Origin: an uncultured Lachnospiraceae bacterium
GTDB lineage: Bacteria > Bacillota > Clostridia > Lachnospirales > Lachnospiraceae
DNA length: 64,000 bases
Direction: 5' to 3'
Assembly (NCBI GenBank): GCA_910585545.1
Contig: CAJUFN010000002.1
Span: 122,428 to 186,427, forward strand
Shown: in pieces, positions 1 to 8,722 of the stretch
How the letters are laid out: each line of letters begins with the position of its first letter
How positions within the stretch are numbered: the first letter of the stretch is position 1
Program-made: the position numbers and the translations under genes
The notes under the pieces: model-generated
What the model was told of the DNA's origin: nothing
What the model saw: the letters and a program-made list of their open reading frames with translations, nothing else
Databases searched by the model: none

Positions 1-315
1 ACGAAACGTATCGTAATTCTTGCGACTCATATTATGGAAGATGTAGAAAGCATCGCCAATCAAGTACTGCTTCTAAAAGACGGGGAGCTGCTTGGCATCA
101 AAACTACCAGGGAACTTCTAGGAGAGATTCAAGGCAAAGTCGGACAAAAAGTCATTCCTCCGGATAAGCTCCCTCTCTATAAGAAAAAATACCGCGTAAG
201 CAACGTGCTTCATGAAGACGGCCTTTGCAAGATTCGTTATATTTCCAAGCATGTGAAAGAAGAAGAGCAAGTCACTCCGAAACTGGAAGAAGTCTATCTA
301 TACTGGTTCACATAA
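1..315 (+). CDS. ABC transporter ATP-binding protein, C-terminal part (cut by window start)
   Basis: Only the last ~104 codons are in the window. The reading frame is open from base 1, so the ATG at 34 is internal. The visible start reads ILATHIMEDVES, which is the H-switch of an ABC ATPase (the His that follows the Walker B/D-loop region). The rest is the usual helical C-terminal tail of an ABC-2 type exporter ATPase. It ends 10 bases before the permease gene, whose ribosome site (AAGGAGG) lies in the gap, so the three genes form one operon. The substrate is unknown. An immunity role for the neighbouring lanthipeptide cluster is possible but unproven, because this operon runs convergently to that cluster. 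Confidence 0.85.
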   Translation, partial: TKRIVILATHIMEDVESIANQVLLLKDGELLGIKTTRELLGEIQGKVGQKVIPPDKLPLYKKKYRVSNVLHEDGLCKIRYISKHVKEEEQVTPKLEEVYLYWFT

Positions 316-325
316 GGAGGCGCCT

Positions 326-1399
326 ATGAAACTTCTTAAATATGAATGGAAAAAACTATGCAAACGTAAAATTATATGGATATTTCTCATAGGGCTTTTA
401 CTGTTAAATGAAGGACTGTTTCTGAAAGATTATATCAATAAACGATATGTAAACAAGGATCTTTATCAAATACAAAAATACTATGAGAAAGCCTTTATCG
501 GTCCGGTTTCTTCTGAAAAACTCGAACAGATTTCACAGTTAAAGAATGCCCTCGCTTCCGGAACCTTAAAGCTTTCCGAATTCTCAACAGATATTTCCGG
601 AGACTACTATGCCCTGAATAAGCTTTCCGATTCGTTTGACTATCTTTCTTCTTATCAAAATGAAATGGAAAAATATCAGTCATTTTATGAAGAAAACGAA
701 CGTCTTATGAATGCGTATCTGGGCAGGCAGACAGTCTGGTACGACAACTTTGACGGATGGGAACACTTAAATAACTATCAAATGTCCAACGTATTTATCC
801 TGCTTCTTATCTTTCTTGCCCTCGCACCTATCTGGTCCGGGGAACGCGAAGAGGATATGCTTATTATTTTAAATACAACCCGAAAGGGGCGCGAGCGAAT
901 CCATCTTGCCAAACTCGCTTTTTCCATCCTGATTGCCTTTATGTTTACGCTGCTTTTTTCAGTCAGTGAACTTGTCACCGAGGCTCTCACATTTGGTCTT
1001 CCATCATCACAGGCCGCTTCTTACTCTGTTCCGGCATTCAAGATGATTACGGCAAACCTTACGTTTATCGGCATGTGGCTTCTTATGCTTCTTGGGAAAA
1101 TCATTGCATTTTCTTTCGTGTCGATTCTCGTGTTACTGATTTCAGGGACATTTTCCAATATACTTTTATCGGTATTCGCATCTGCAGGTGTTGGAGCGCT
1201 TTTGCTTTTCATCAGCGAATCCGGTTTAAAATTGTGGAATCCTCTTTCCTTACTGTATTTGAATGAAACACTGATGGATGACCGGATTCTTTCGGCGTTT
1301 GGAAAATCATTTTTCCCATGGGAATTAAATCTCTTTGTCAGCATTTTACTGTTTCTTACGGGATGCTTGATATGTGTATGGAGGAGGCAGCGCATATGA
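326..1399 (+). CDS. ABC-2 type transporter permease
   Basis: This 357-aa membrane protein has one N-terminal segment (KIIWIFLIGLLLLNEG, residues ~15-30). A ~125-residue polar, Tyr- and Glu-rich extracytoplasmic loop follows, and then about five more hydrophobic segments from residue ~155. This is the layout of ABC-2 permeases with a large external domain. The start follows AAGGAGGCGCCT. The stop codon overlaps the next permease start by 4 bases (ATGA), so the two are translationally coupled and probably form a heterodimeric channel driven by the upstream ATPase. It is longer than classical LanE/LanG immunity permeases (~250 aa). The substrate cannot be read from sequence. Confidence 0.8.
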   Translation: MKLLKYEWKKLCKRKIIWIFLIGLLLLNEGLFLKDYINKRYVNKDLYQIQKYYEKAFIGPVSSEKLEQISQLKNALASGTLKLSEFSTDISGDYYALNKLSDSFDYLSSYQNEMEKYQSFYEENERLMNAYLGRQTVWYDNFDGWEHLNNYQMSNVFILLLIFLALAPIWSGEREEDMLIILNTTRKGRERIHLAKLAFSILIAFMFTLLFSVSELVTEALTFGLPSSQAASYSVPAFKMITANLTFIGMWLLMLLGKIIAFSFVSILVLLISGTFSNILLSVFASAGVGALLLFISESGLKLWNPLSLLYLNETLMDDRILSAFGKSFFPWELNLFVSILLFLTGCLICVWRRQRI

Positions 1400-3552
1400 T
1401 AATAGAACTGAAAAAAATAATCACGAACAGATTTGTCCTTGTTTTAATCGCCCTACTTCTGACAATACAAGTACTTCTTACATGTTCGTTCCAAAAAGTG
1501 GAAATTTTTGAAAATGAAGAAGATAGAATCATTTATGAAACTTTACTAAAACAGTATCAGGGCAAACTAACCCTCAAGAACTACACGGATTTTCAGGAAC
1601 TGTCTTCTAGGATTAGGGAGGCGGAAAAAGAACGTATGAGCATATACGCTCAGCTGCGCTCGGACTCTACTGAACAAGATAGCACAAAAACCAAAGAAAG
1701 ATTACGGGAGTGCAAAAAGATTTTGGAACAGGAAAATGCAGTGGCTCATCTCACTTCTCAGGTAAATTATGCCTATGAAGACCTCGGAAACCGCTCGGTA
1801 CTCAACCCATTCGGCTTTCGCTATTTGCTGCAGGATTCCGCGGTCAGTATTCCTTTGATGCTAACGATTATCTTGATCAATACTGTCCTGTTTACTCAGG
1901 AATACGACAGTGACATGCAACTGCTCGCAATCACTACCAAAAATGGAAAGCGCAGACAATTCTTGCAAAAATGTCAGGCCGGTCTTCTTTTTAGTACCGT
2001 ACTTACTTTTATTTTTATGCTGCTTTTGGATATTCCATATTTTCTTTCTTACGATATGAGCGGATATTCCGCTTCGATGCAAAGCATTCAAGAATTTTCC
2101 CAGGCTCCATTTGCCCTTTCTCTGTTACAAGCTTATCTTTGCACAAGAGCAATACGTCTGCTTGGCTATCTTTTGTTAGCCGCGCTTACATGGGTGGCAA
2201 GCGTCTTTGTGAAGAAATTTTTTCCGGTGTTTTTCACAATGTCCGCCCTGTCGCTTTTATTGCTTGCCATTCCTTTGGACTACATTTTTTATCTTCCATT
2301 CCCAATGGGTGCAATCAGAGCCAGCGGTTTCTTAAGAGGCCCGGAAAGCATTATTTTAAACCGCGGAAAACCAAATGAAAACCTCCTTCCGGGGTTCTTT
2401 GGCGGGAACAAAACATTACAATATACGATGCTCGCCGTAGGTATATTCCTTATGCTTATTCTAGTCAGAATTGCTTATCAAAGATATGGGAATCTCGCCG
2501 GCAAGAATTTATCACGCCCAAAATCTTTTGCAAAATATACCGGGATTTTATTAATTGCTGCTATCTCCCTTACCGGATGTGGCATCTCGTCCAAAACATC
2601 TTATCCAAACGAAATGGCAGCCTCTTTTACCGGCAGATTTTCAGATTATGCAGATGGAATCCTATTCTATCAGAACAAAGAATTTCGTTTATTTAACGGC
2701 GCTGAAACTAAGCTCTTTCCACTACCGCCCAAGATCGGGGAACAGCTTGGAGAGTTCTCACCGCCGTATAAAATTATTGATGAGAAATTATATCTTATGA
2801 TACCGAATGCAGACAGTGCCACGGATGGATTCCGCCTATACTGCTATGACTTGAAAACCAAGAACAGCACTATCCTCTACGAAACAGAGCCTCTCTTACG
2901 CGAAGAACAGCTATTTGGCTTTATCAAAGAAGACTATCTTTCTTTGGACTCTGCAATTACATCGTTTCTTCCGAAGGATTTCTTTTTCTATCAAGGAGAA
3001 CTCTACTATCTTGGCAGCGGAGACGGAACATTATGGAAACAAGATGCTTCCGGGAATACGATGGCAATTTTGCAGGCAGACGCACCCGGCAATATTTTTC
3101 CAGATGGAGAATATGTTTATTACGTTACCATTGATTTAAGTCTTGCCAGATACCACCTGGATACCGGTAGGACCGAACTCCTGAGCGAAGAACTTGTCCA
3201 TGAAATGCAAGGTAATACTAAGAATATCTTTTTTACTATCTATCACACAGATGGTTTGTTTTCCTATGAAAACGGTTCTGTCACCAAAGTGGCTGATGGC
3301 AGCTGGAATCTTCTTGCTTCCACCGATGGTTATTGTTATCTGTCCGATGAAAACCAGAACCTCTATATTTATGAAGAAAACACCGGACAACTTACAAAAA
3401 GCTCTTTGAGCGGCAACATATACTTATATCCTACCAACACCCAACTTATTATTGTAGAGGTGGATAGCTCCGGAAAAGAAACTTACTATGTAACAAATCC
3501 TCTGCTTTCTACGATTACAGACGATGATAAAAATCTAATATTGGAAGATTGA
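1396..3552 (+). CDS. ABC-2 permease fused to a lipoprotein-like C-terminal domain
   Basis: The start at 1396 was chosen because it overlaps the upstream stop as ATGA and follows GGAGGCAG; the frame stays open further upstream, but that part lies inside the neighbour. The 718-aa product opens with a membrane anchor (NRFVLVLIALLLTIQVLL), a charged helical loop and about five membrane segments to residue ~375. A final segment then ends in ISLTGCGISS, which looks exactly like a lipobox (L-T-G-C). The remaining ~320 residues are soluble and Tyr/Gly/Asp-rich with repeated YYxxxGDG-like strands, suggesting an external beta-propeller or beta-sheet domain. It may be a permease fused in frame to a former lipoprotein gene. 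The domain's function is unknown. Confidence 0.72.
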   Translation: MIIELKKIITNRFVLVLIALLLTIQVLLTCSFQKVEIFENEEDRIIYETLLKQYQGKLTLKNYTDFQELSSRIREAEKERMSIYAQLRSDSTEQDSTKTKERLRECKKILEQENAVAHLTSQVNYAYEDLGNRSVLNPFGFRYLLQDSAVSIPLMLTIILINTVLFTQEYDSDMQLLAITTKNGKRRQFLQKCQAGLLFSTVLTFIFMLLLDIPYFLSYDMSGYSASMQSIQEFSQAPFALSLLQAYLCTRAIRLLGYLLLAALTWVASVFVKKFFPVFFTMSALSLLLLAIPLDYIFYLPFPMGAIRASGFLRGPESIILNRGKPNENLLPGFFGGNKTLQYTMLAVGIFLMLILVRIAYQRYGNLAGKNLSRPKSFAKYTGILLIAAISLTGCGISSKTSYPNEMAASFTGRFSDYADGILFYQNKEFRLFNGAETKLFPLPPKIGEQLGEFSPPYKIIDEKLYLMIPNADSATDGFRLYCYDLKTKNSTILYETEPLLREEQLFGFIKEDYLSLDSAITSFLPKDFFFYQGELYYLGSGDGTLWKQDASGNTMAILQADAPGNIFPDGEYVYYVTIDLSLARYHLDTGRTELLSEELVHEMQGNTKNIFFTIYHTDGLFSYENGSVTKVADGSWNLLASTDGYCYLSDENQNLYIYEENTGQLTKSSLSGNIYLYPTNTQLIIVEVDSSGKETYYVTNPLLSTITDDDKNLILED

Positions 3553-3583
3553 AGCAGCCTTTTATATCGCTGCTTCCTTTTTC
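3551..3583 (+). terminator. Rho-independent terminator of the ABC operon
   Basis: GAAGCAGC (3551-3558) pairs with GCTGCTTC (3569-3576) and is followed on the + strand by CTTTTTCTT. It overlaps the 3' end of the convergent minus-strand gene that stops at 3562. Confidence 0.8.
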
Positions 3584-4446
3584 TTGAAATTTTGAAATAG
3601 TGTTGATACAACAAAGCTGATTGTAAATGAAATTATCAAAAGTATTGTAGGATATGAGATGCCCTCTTTTACGAAATCAAACAGACCACTTTTTTCAATA
3701 CAAATATAATATTTCCACTTATCTTCAAAATATGGAATGTAGTATGCTATATAATTCGCAAGAAACATGAATCCACAGATACTTATTTTCCCCAATATGG
3801 AAATAAGCTTTGTTTTTGCAATCTTTCGCCCATACCAGATACCAAATATAAATGGTGCACTTGTATATAGTATTGGAAACATAATAAGAATCCAAAAATC
3901 ATTGTAGCCAAATGAACTATAGGGTTCCAAAATATAAGTATGATAAAGAATCAACAATACTACTATGGAAATATAAGCCCAAAAAGGTTTTAAGGTTTCC
4001 CAGAGCCTGCCCAATTTGGTATCTGCCAATACCGATATCGTCAATTTGGGATATATAATGCAGCTATAATAAATAGTAGTTAATAGCATAGCAGGCACAA
4101 AGGTTCTAGTAGAAAAGTCGAGTATGATTCCAGGAGAAAAGCCACTCAAGGCGTGAAATCGTACTTCCCTTATGTGGGACAGAAAATACGTTATATAATT
4201 TATAGTAAACATAACGAATCCCAGCATAAGTTTACTAAAAAATGAAAAGGATTGATCTCCCGCCACACGCTGTCCATATTTAATAGCAAAAACAACGGGC
4301 ACCGGTATAAAAACTATGAACATAAAAATAAGAAAAACCAAAACATAGAAACCTTCAATCCCTCTATTAAAGCATTCTATGCAAAACAAGCATAGAATGC
4401 CAATAACCAAATCATATATCAAAAAAACCTTCAAATATTTTAACAT
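3562..4446 (-). CDS. Polytopic membrane protein with an internal duplication
   Basis: This 294-aa, very hydrophobic protein has ~8 predicted membrane segments. The two halves look like copies. Around residues 50-90 the first half has IKYGQRVA, then SKLMLGFVMFTINYITYFL; around residues 205-240 the second has IWYGRKIA, then GKISICGFMFLANYIAYYI. Each half ends in a segment followed by a basic or polar tail. No family was recognised. It is the last gene of the minus-strand lanthipeptide region, 55 bases after the second LytTR regulator, with GGGGGAG before its ATG. A role in immunity or sensing for that cluster is a guess from position only. Confidence 0.65.
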   Translation of the reverse strand: MLKYLKVFLIYDLVIGILCLFCIECFNRGIEGFYVLVFLIFMFIVFIPVPVVFAIKYGQRVAGDQSFSFFSKLMLGFVMFTINYITYFLSHIREVRFHALSGFSPGIILDFSTRTFVPAMLLTTIYYSCIIYPKLTISVLADTKLGRLWETLKPFWAYISIVVLLILYHTYILEPYSSFGYNDFWILIMFPILYTSAPFIFGIWYGRKIAKTKLISILGKISICGFMFLANYIAYYIPYFEDKWKYYICIEKSGLFDFVKEGISYPTILLIISFTISFVVSTLFQNFKKKEAAI

Positions 4447-4501
4447 GGATACTCCCCCATTTTATTGGAAACAATTGGCCTTTTTTCATGCTTATTTGGG
4501 A

Positions 4502-5215
4502 TTATCTCAGTAAAGAATTCATATACTGTAGATACTGTTCCATGAATGCTTTCCGCTTTCCTTTACTGATGCCAATTATCTCTCCGTTATCTAATAACAG
4601 TTCTAACCCTCTGATTTCTTTAATATAGTCCATGTTCACCATATATGCCGCATGGCAACGGCCAAATCTCATATCCGTAAGAATATTGGTATGTCCTTTC
4701 ATATTTTTATTGCTAATATATTCCCCAGTCCGAGTATGAAGCTTTGTTTTTCTCGTATACGTTTCCACATACATTACATCTGAAAACGGAATCGGTATAA
4801 CTCTGCTTCCGATCTGTTCCAAAAATACCTTTCCTCTCTCTTTCTGGCAGTCCTCCAAAAGTTCTTTGACCGCCTCCACTAATTTTTTCTCACTATCTGT
4901 CTTTAATAAATATCTCGTAGCTTTCACGGTATACCCTTGAACCGCAAAATGTTCATAATTCGAGAAGAACACTATTTTGATATAATTATTTCTTTCCCTT
5001 ATCCTCTTTGCAACTTCTATCCCATTAATATCCATTACAATATCTAAAACTACAATATCCAAATCTTTATTATACTTACAATATTCCAGCAAATCACTCG
5101 CCCGATGAAACACTTGAATCACCATCTTCACATTTGCTTGCTTTGCTGCAGTTTCCATAATTTTTCCTAATCGATTCAAAAAAATCTCCTGGTCATCACA
5201 TAAACCTATCTTCAC
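4502..5215 (-). CDS. LytTR-family response regulator (orphan, second in cluster)
   Basis: The N-terminal receiver domain (residues ~1-120) has the acidic pair in GLCDDQE, the phospho-acceptor Asp in IVVLDIV and a late Lys (YLLKTDS). The C-terminal ~110 residues are a LytTR DNA-binding domain, with IPFSDVMYVETYTRKTKLHT, then RCHAAYMVNMDYIKEI and a final basic helix. The start is GTG at 5215 (or TTG at 5218), both downstream of GGAGGAGAG. No kinase gene is adjacent; the only AgrC-like kinase in the cluster is at 8897-10216, paired with its own regulator. Directly upstream lies a terminator whose loop carries two LytTR-type repeats, so this gene is probably controlled by one of the two LytTR regulators. 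Confidence 0.88.
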   Translation of the reverse strand: MKIGLCDDQEIFLNRLGKIMETAAKQANVKMVIQVFHRASDLLEYCKYNKDLDIVVLDIVMDINGIEVAKRIRERNNYIKIVFFSNYEHFAVQGYTVKATRYLLKTDSEKKLVEAVKELLEDCQKERGKVFLEQIGSRVIPIPFSDVMYVETYTRKTKLHTRTGEYISNKNMKGHTNILTDMRFGRCHAAYMVNMDYIKEIRGLELLLDNGEIIGISKGKRKAFMEQYLQYMNSLLR

Positions 5216-5247
5216 CAAAATCTCTCCTCCATCATTTTTTTATTTTT

Positions 5248-5317
5248 ATCTTACTCCTTTCCTCAATAAAAAAACAAGTATCTGACCCTCAACGGTCTTT
5301 TTATGACCCTGAACAGT
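5248..5317 (-). promoter_or_regulatory. LytTR-type operator (two 9-bp direct repeats, 12 bp apart) and -10 element
   Basis: On the minus strand ACTGTTCAG (5317-5309) and ACCGTTGAG (5296-5288) are separated by exactly 12 bp. This matches the 9-N12-9 arrangement known for AgrA/ComE/LytTR regulators. The similarity extends further: both repeats continue as GGGTCA, giving 15-bp units 21 bp apart. A -10-like TAAGAT (5253-5248) lies 34 bp downstream, before the LytTR regulator gene starting at 5215. Binding by either regulator of the cluster is inferred. Confidence 0.65.
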
Positions 5318-5328
5318 CAGATACTTGT
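5264..5328 (-). terminator. Terminator of the lanthipeptide operon, loop contains the LytTR repeats
   Basis: ACAAGTATCTGAC and its exact complement (13 bp; 5274-5286 and 5316-5328) form a stem. On the minus strand it is followed by TTTTTTTATT. It lies just after the holin-like gene (stop at 5339). The 29-base loop is closed further by GGTC/GACC and overlaps the operator repeats. Confidence 0.75.
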
Positions 5329-5338
5329 CATATTGACT

Positions 5339-5548
5339 TTACTGCCTTTTATTTAACATGCTTTTGATTTCTTCTAATCCCTCTTTTAGATTATCTAATA
5401 CAGAAAACTGTTTCATGATATCTTGAATAAGATTTTGATAATTTTCATCCCTTTTCTCATTAGATTTTATAAAATAGATTAAAAGAAAAATTGCCAGCAA
5501 TGCCCATATGCCCTGCGATACGGCAACATCTATCAACAAGTTTTCCAT
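5339..5548 (-). CDS. BhlA/UviB-family holin-like peptide
   Basis: This 69-aa peptide has one N-terminal membrane segment (residues ~10-27, including SQGIWALLAIFLLIYFIK). A charged amphipathic tail follows with the family's NEKRDENYQ stretch and a Lys/Glu-rich end. The pattern N-term/SQG/one helix/(K)xxxxREexY is typical of the BhlA/UviB bacteriocin-associated holin-like proteins (Pfam Holin_BhlA). The start follows AAAGGAGAGGGCAC. It lies 44 bases after the LanM stop, across a 12-bp hairpin, and before the operon terminator, so it appears to be the last gene of the lanthipeptide transcript. It may aid export, killing or immunity; its presence in a lanthipeptide operon is unusual. Confidence 0.75.
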   Translation of the reverse strand: MENLLIDVAVSQGIWALLAIFLLIYFIKSNEKRDENYQNLIQDIMKQFSVLDNLKEGLEEIKSMLNKRQ

Positions 5549-5563
5549 GTGCCCTCTCCTTTC

Positions 5564-5597
5564 ATTAGCTTTTTACTTTATCATATAAAAAGCTAAT
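5564..5597 (-). other. Intergenic hairpin between lanM and the holin-like gene
   Basis: A perfect 12-bp inverted repeat (ATTAGCTTTTTA at 5564-5575 and its complement at 5586-5597) with a 10-base loop spans the lanM stop codon. It has no following U-tract, so it is more likely an RNA stability or processing element than a full terminator. Confidence 0.5.
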
Positions 5598-8500
5598 TAC
5601 ACAAAAGCAGCAACAGAATTCCTCCATATCCATTCATAAATCCCGGATTTAGTTTTTCCTGCGGCAATAGCAAATCCATACTCTCTTTAAACTCTCTGGC
5701 ACATAGATATTCTTCCAACAATTCTCTATATGGCTTGTCCTCTATCTGCAATACTCCCTCCGCCTTTTTCAAAATTGCCAGGTTCCCGCATACACCATGA
5801 CACAGGCAAAGACTATCTCGCATCCAGAATTCCTTTGTCTTCTTATACGCGCGCAGGATATCCTTCTTTAAATACTGCCTCCACGTATCATCTGTCGTCA
5901 GTCCATAACAATAGATTCTAGAAAGCAAGATTCCCGGCGCTCCGTGACACCATGCAACCGCACCGATATCGTCTGTTATTTTATCCGGATTACTTCCTTT
6001 GGGACGCATATCCGTCCAATTCTGAATCCGTTCATCATACAAAAACTGCTCATACGCTAAGATCTGTTTTACAATATTCTCATACTTCTTTTGACCCGTT
6101 TTTACATACAGCCAGAAAAATGGCATTAAGATTCCACTATTGCCATGTGCCATCCCACTTAATGGCTGTGCTTCCTCACAAGTATCCCATCCTATCCCAC
6201 ATTCCTGCTCTAAGGCTGCCTCTTCTAAAATCTTAACTGCCTCGATAACCCATGATATGTATTCTTCCTCTTGCGTAATCTCATATAATTTGATAAATAC
6301 ATATGCCGCGCCTGCATTTCCAGCTATCAAATCATACTTTTTATCTTCTGATAAGAGGCTCCTGACAATTCCGGCATGACGTTTTGCATACGCAAGATAT
6401 TCCTCATCCCCACGCATCTCATACACGATAAGGTATGCATATACGATAGATGCTTCCCCTTCATATGCGCCTGTCTGTCTTGACTGCAATGCGGTTAACG
6501 ATGCTAATCCGCTTTCCGTATAATCAAAAAGTGTCTTACGCAATACGCTAAAAATGTGATGCATCCGCTCCTCTTGCCGTATATCTGCTAATTTGCAGAA
6601 CAACACCAACATTCCGGCCAGACCATTGTATAAATACATCCCCATCGCTACCATATTCCATGCCATGTTTCCATTAGATGCAATCTGCAGTATCGGCCAG
6701 CTAACCTGTGTTCTGTCATCGTTCCACACCGCATGAGCCAACAGACATTCCTCAAGACTGCAAATAATCTCCTCATATCTGCTTTGTCGTCTTTTTACAA
6801 ACTGATCGGGAACACGGTAGATTCGATTCATATATGCTGTCCGATTCTCAGGAAGCAAGTCCAATGCCGTTTCTATATAGCCGCACTGCCTCCTCATGTC
6901 CTGCAGATCCAATCTTTCCAGCCTCTCATGCAAAATATCCATCGCCGATTCATAGAAATACCCTTCTATCGTCTTTTTTCCTCCGGCATACAATGCCACA
7001 TCATCTAAGCGATAATAAAAATAAGGAATATCTCCTTTTAAAAGCTCCTCTATCTCTGTTTCTACGACATATTTATCTTTTGCTTCCCGTCCCATCCACA
7101 TTGTATTCAGGAATATCTCGCGTTCTGCTCCATCCCTTAGAAGGATCGGATGATAGGAACTTGTCAATGCCATGCTATACCGCTGTGTGTCTGTGATCAA
7201 AAAACGACTCGTAGTCTTTCTCAAGCTTTGCAATTGCTCCTGGAATTCTTCCTTCCGTTGCATTACCGCACGGTATGCGCCTGTAAATCCTTCTGTCAAT
7301 ACGTTCTTATATGCTGCTGGACTGATAGTCTCTTCATTGAATCTTACCAGATTCTGTGCCTCTTTGGACATTGGCTGATGATATTCGATTCTCATGTCAG
7401 ACGTTCCCGGATACACGAGTACCGGGATTTTAAATGGCAGCTGCTGTCCTTTTCCTCCATTCAGCGCGCTGTAATTTACTCCCTTTCCGTTCTTATTCCA
7501 AGTATAGAACGGAAGAATCCCTGTTCCCAATACCGAATTGGACAACTGATAATAAATCTCTTCGGAGGCCCTTGTCCTTTTTTGTTCATTCTTTAAATTT
7601 ACAAGCGTCTCCAAATCAATCAAAATCGGATATGCTCCGGATGCAATTATATTTTCACAATGCAAATCTTTTGTTCCAAGCAAATACGCTAAAAACAACT
7701 GCTCACCCATACGATAATAATAATCCGCAACTTCTTCTTTCGAAAGGCATAGCTTATATGCCACAATCTCGCTCCAACTATGGTCATCATAGGATAAACA
7801 AGCATATTCATACTGTTTGGTCTTGGTATGCTTGCAAATCCATCCTAATAACCTCATAAAATTCTTTTCATTCTCCATGGAATGTGGTTTATATAATAAT
7901 GCCTGTCCATGATCAAAATGAACTTTTACAACTCGCCGACCATGATTATGCGTATCACCCAGATTCCCCGTGATATTTTCAATGATCTTAACCGCCTCAT
8001 ACTGCCTTGATATTCTTCGAATTTCATCTCTGTCTTTTACAAAAAAAATCAGTATCTCAAGATAATAAGACGCCTGATTTCGAATGCACTCTGCAACACA
8101 TCGAAGTAACACCGGAAACTCTTCAAATACTTCCTCTATAAACCCGTCTCGCTGCATCATAACATTGCAGAAAAATTCATATTCGGCTTCTTTACTGTCT
8201 CCCTCGAGCATATTCTTGTCCTTATACATATGCATTTTTACAATCAATGTGCGTACGCATAGGCTCTGCAGCTGTGTCACCAAATCTCCTGCAAACTCCT
8301 CAAAAATCTGCTCTGAAAAATATTCCTTCCAATCCGCACTCTCTTTCTTCAACAGATTCATCCCATATGAAAGAAGTGGCTTATAAAAAGAAGCAAAGCA
8401 AATACTTTCCGATAATGGTATCTGTTCATATTCGTCAAACTCCCATTGCCCCTTTTGTATAAAACCCCTTAGTTCTGCTGCTTCTTCGCTGCACCGGATC

Positions 8501-8676
8501 GTATCATATTGCTGTTCCTTCAAATATCCCTGCAAATTCTGATCATTCTCAAACACAGCCCGAAACACATCCTCCCCTAATATCCGCTTCCAATAAGAAA
8601 CCTTTTCATCATTTACCGACGCCTCCGCCTTTTTTTCGTACCTGCGCTCTGACAAATAACTTTCTCTTTTTTCCAT
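5593..8676 (-). CDS. lanM: Class II lanthipeptide synthetase LanM
   Basis: This 1027-aa bifunctional enzyme dehydrates Ser/Thr of a precursor peptide and cyclises them with Cys. The N-terminal DUF4135 dehydratase part shows HGRRVVKVHF and YKPH (residues ~245-265), TKDLHCENI (~334) and ILIDLETL (~351), the kinase-like catalytic motifs. The C-terminal LanC part has GMAHGNSGI, then WCHGAPG (Cys ~910) and LCHGVCGN (Cys ~959, His ~960), which are the three zinc ligands. The start at 8676 follows AGAGGAGCTAT; an in-frame ATG at 8736 would overlap the precursor gene and the hairpin, so it was rejected. The length is typical of LanM. Its substrate is very probably the 49-aa peptide encoded immediately upstream. 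No LanT gene accompanies it. Confidence 0.95.
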   Translation of the reverse strand: MEKRESYLSERRYEKKAEASVNDEKVSYWKRILGEDVFRAVFENDQNLQGYLKEQQYDTIRCSEEAAELRGFIQKGQWEFDEYEQIPLSESICFASFYKPLLSYGMNLLKKESADWKEYFSEQIFEEFAGDLVTQLQSLCVRTLIVKMHMYKDKNMLEGDSKEAEYEFFCNVMMQRDGFIEEVFEEFPVLLRCVAECIRNQASYYLEILIFFVKDRDEIRRISRQYEAVKIIENITGNLGDTHNHGRRVVKVHFDHGQALLYKPHSMENEKNFMRLLGWICKHTKTKQYEYACLSYDDHSWSEIVAYKLCLSKEEVADYYYRMGEQLFLAYLLGTKDLHCENIIASGAYPILIDLETLVNLKNEQKRTRASEEIYYQLSNSVLGTGILPFYTWNKNGKGVNYSALNGGKGQQLPFKIPVLVYPGTSDMRIEYHQPMSKEAQNLVRFNEETISPAAYKNVLTEGFTGAYRAVMQRKEEFQEQLQSLRKTTSRFLITDTQRYSMALTSSYHPILLRDGAEREIFLNTMWMGREAKDKYVVETEIEELLKGDIPYFYYRLDDVALYAGGKKTIEGYFYESAMDILHERLERLDLQDMRRQCGYIETALDLLPENRTAYMNRIYRVPDQFVKRRQSRYEEIICSLEECLLAHAVWNDDRTQVSWPILQIASNGNMAWNMVAMGMYLYNGLAGMLVLFCKLADIRQEERMHHIFSVLRKTLFDYTESGLASLTALQSRQTGAYEGEASIVYAYLIVYEMRGDEEYLAYAKRHAGIVRSLLSEDKKYDLIAGNAGAAYVFIKLYEITQEEEYISWVIEAVKILEEAALEQECGIGWDTCEEAQPLSGMAHGNSGILMPFFWLYVKTGQKKYENIVKQILAYEQFLYDERIQNWTDMRPKGSNPDKITDDIGAVAWCHGAPGILLSRIYCYGLTTDDTWRQYLKKDILRAYKKTKEFWMRDSLCLCHGVCGNLAILKKAEGVLQIEDKPYRELLEEYLCAREFKESMDLLLPQEKLNPGFMNGYGGILLLLLCN

Positions 8677-8694
8677 ATAGCTCCTCTTGATAAA

Positions 8695-8717
8695 AGCGGG
8701 ATGAATATCATCCCGCT
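8695..8717 (-). terminator. Attenuator hairpin between precursor and lanM
   Basis: AGCGGGATGA pairs perfectly with TCATCCCGCT around a 3-base loop. It is followed on the minus strand by TTTTATC and lies 6 bases after the precursor stop. A short U-tract predicts partial termination, so far more precursor than synthetase message, as is common in lantibiotic operons. Confidence 0.75.
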
Positions 8718-8722
8718 CTCCC

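Noticed and set aside
1..3552. LanFEG immunity transporter
   Set aside because: The permeases are much longer than LanE/LanG, one is fused to an external domain, and the operon is convergent with the cluster; the link remains only a possibility.
7150..7859. Several + strand ORFs of 120-148 codons
   Set aside because: All are antisense to lanM, which has clear domain motifs throughout.
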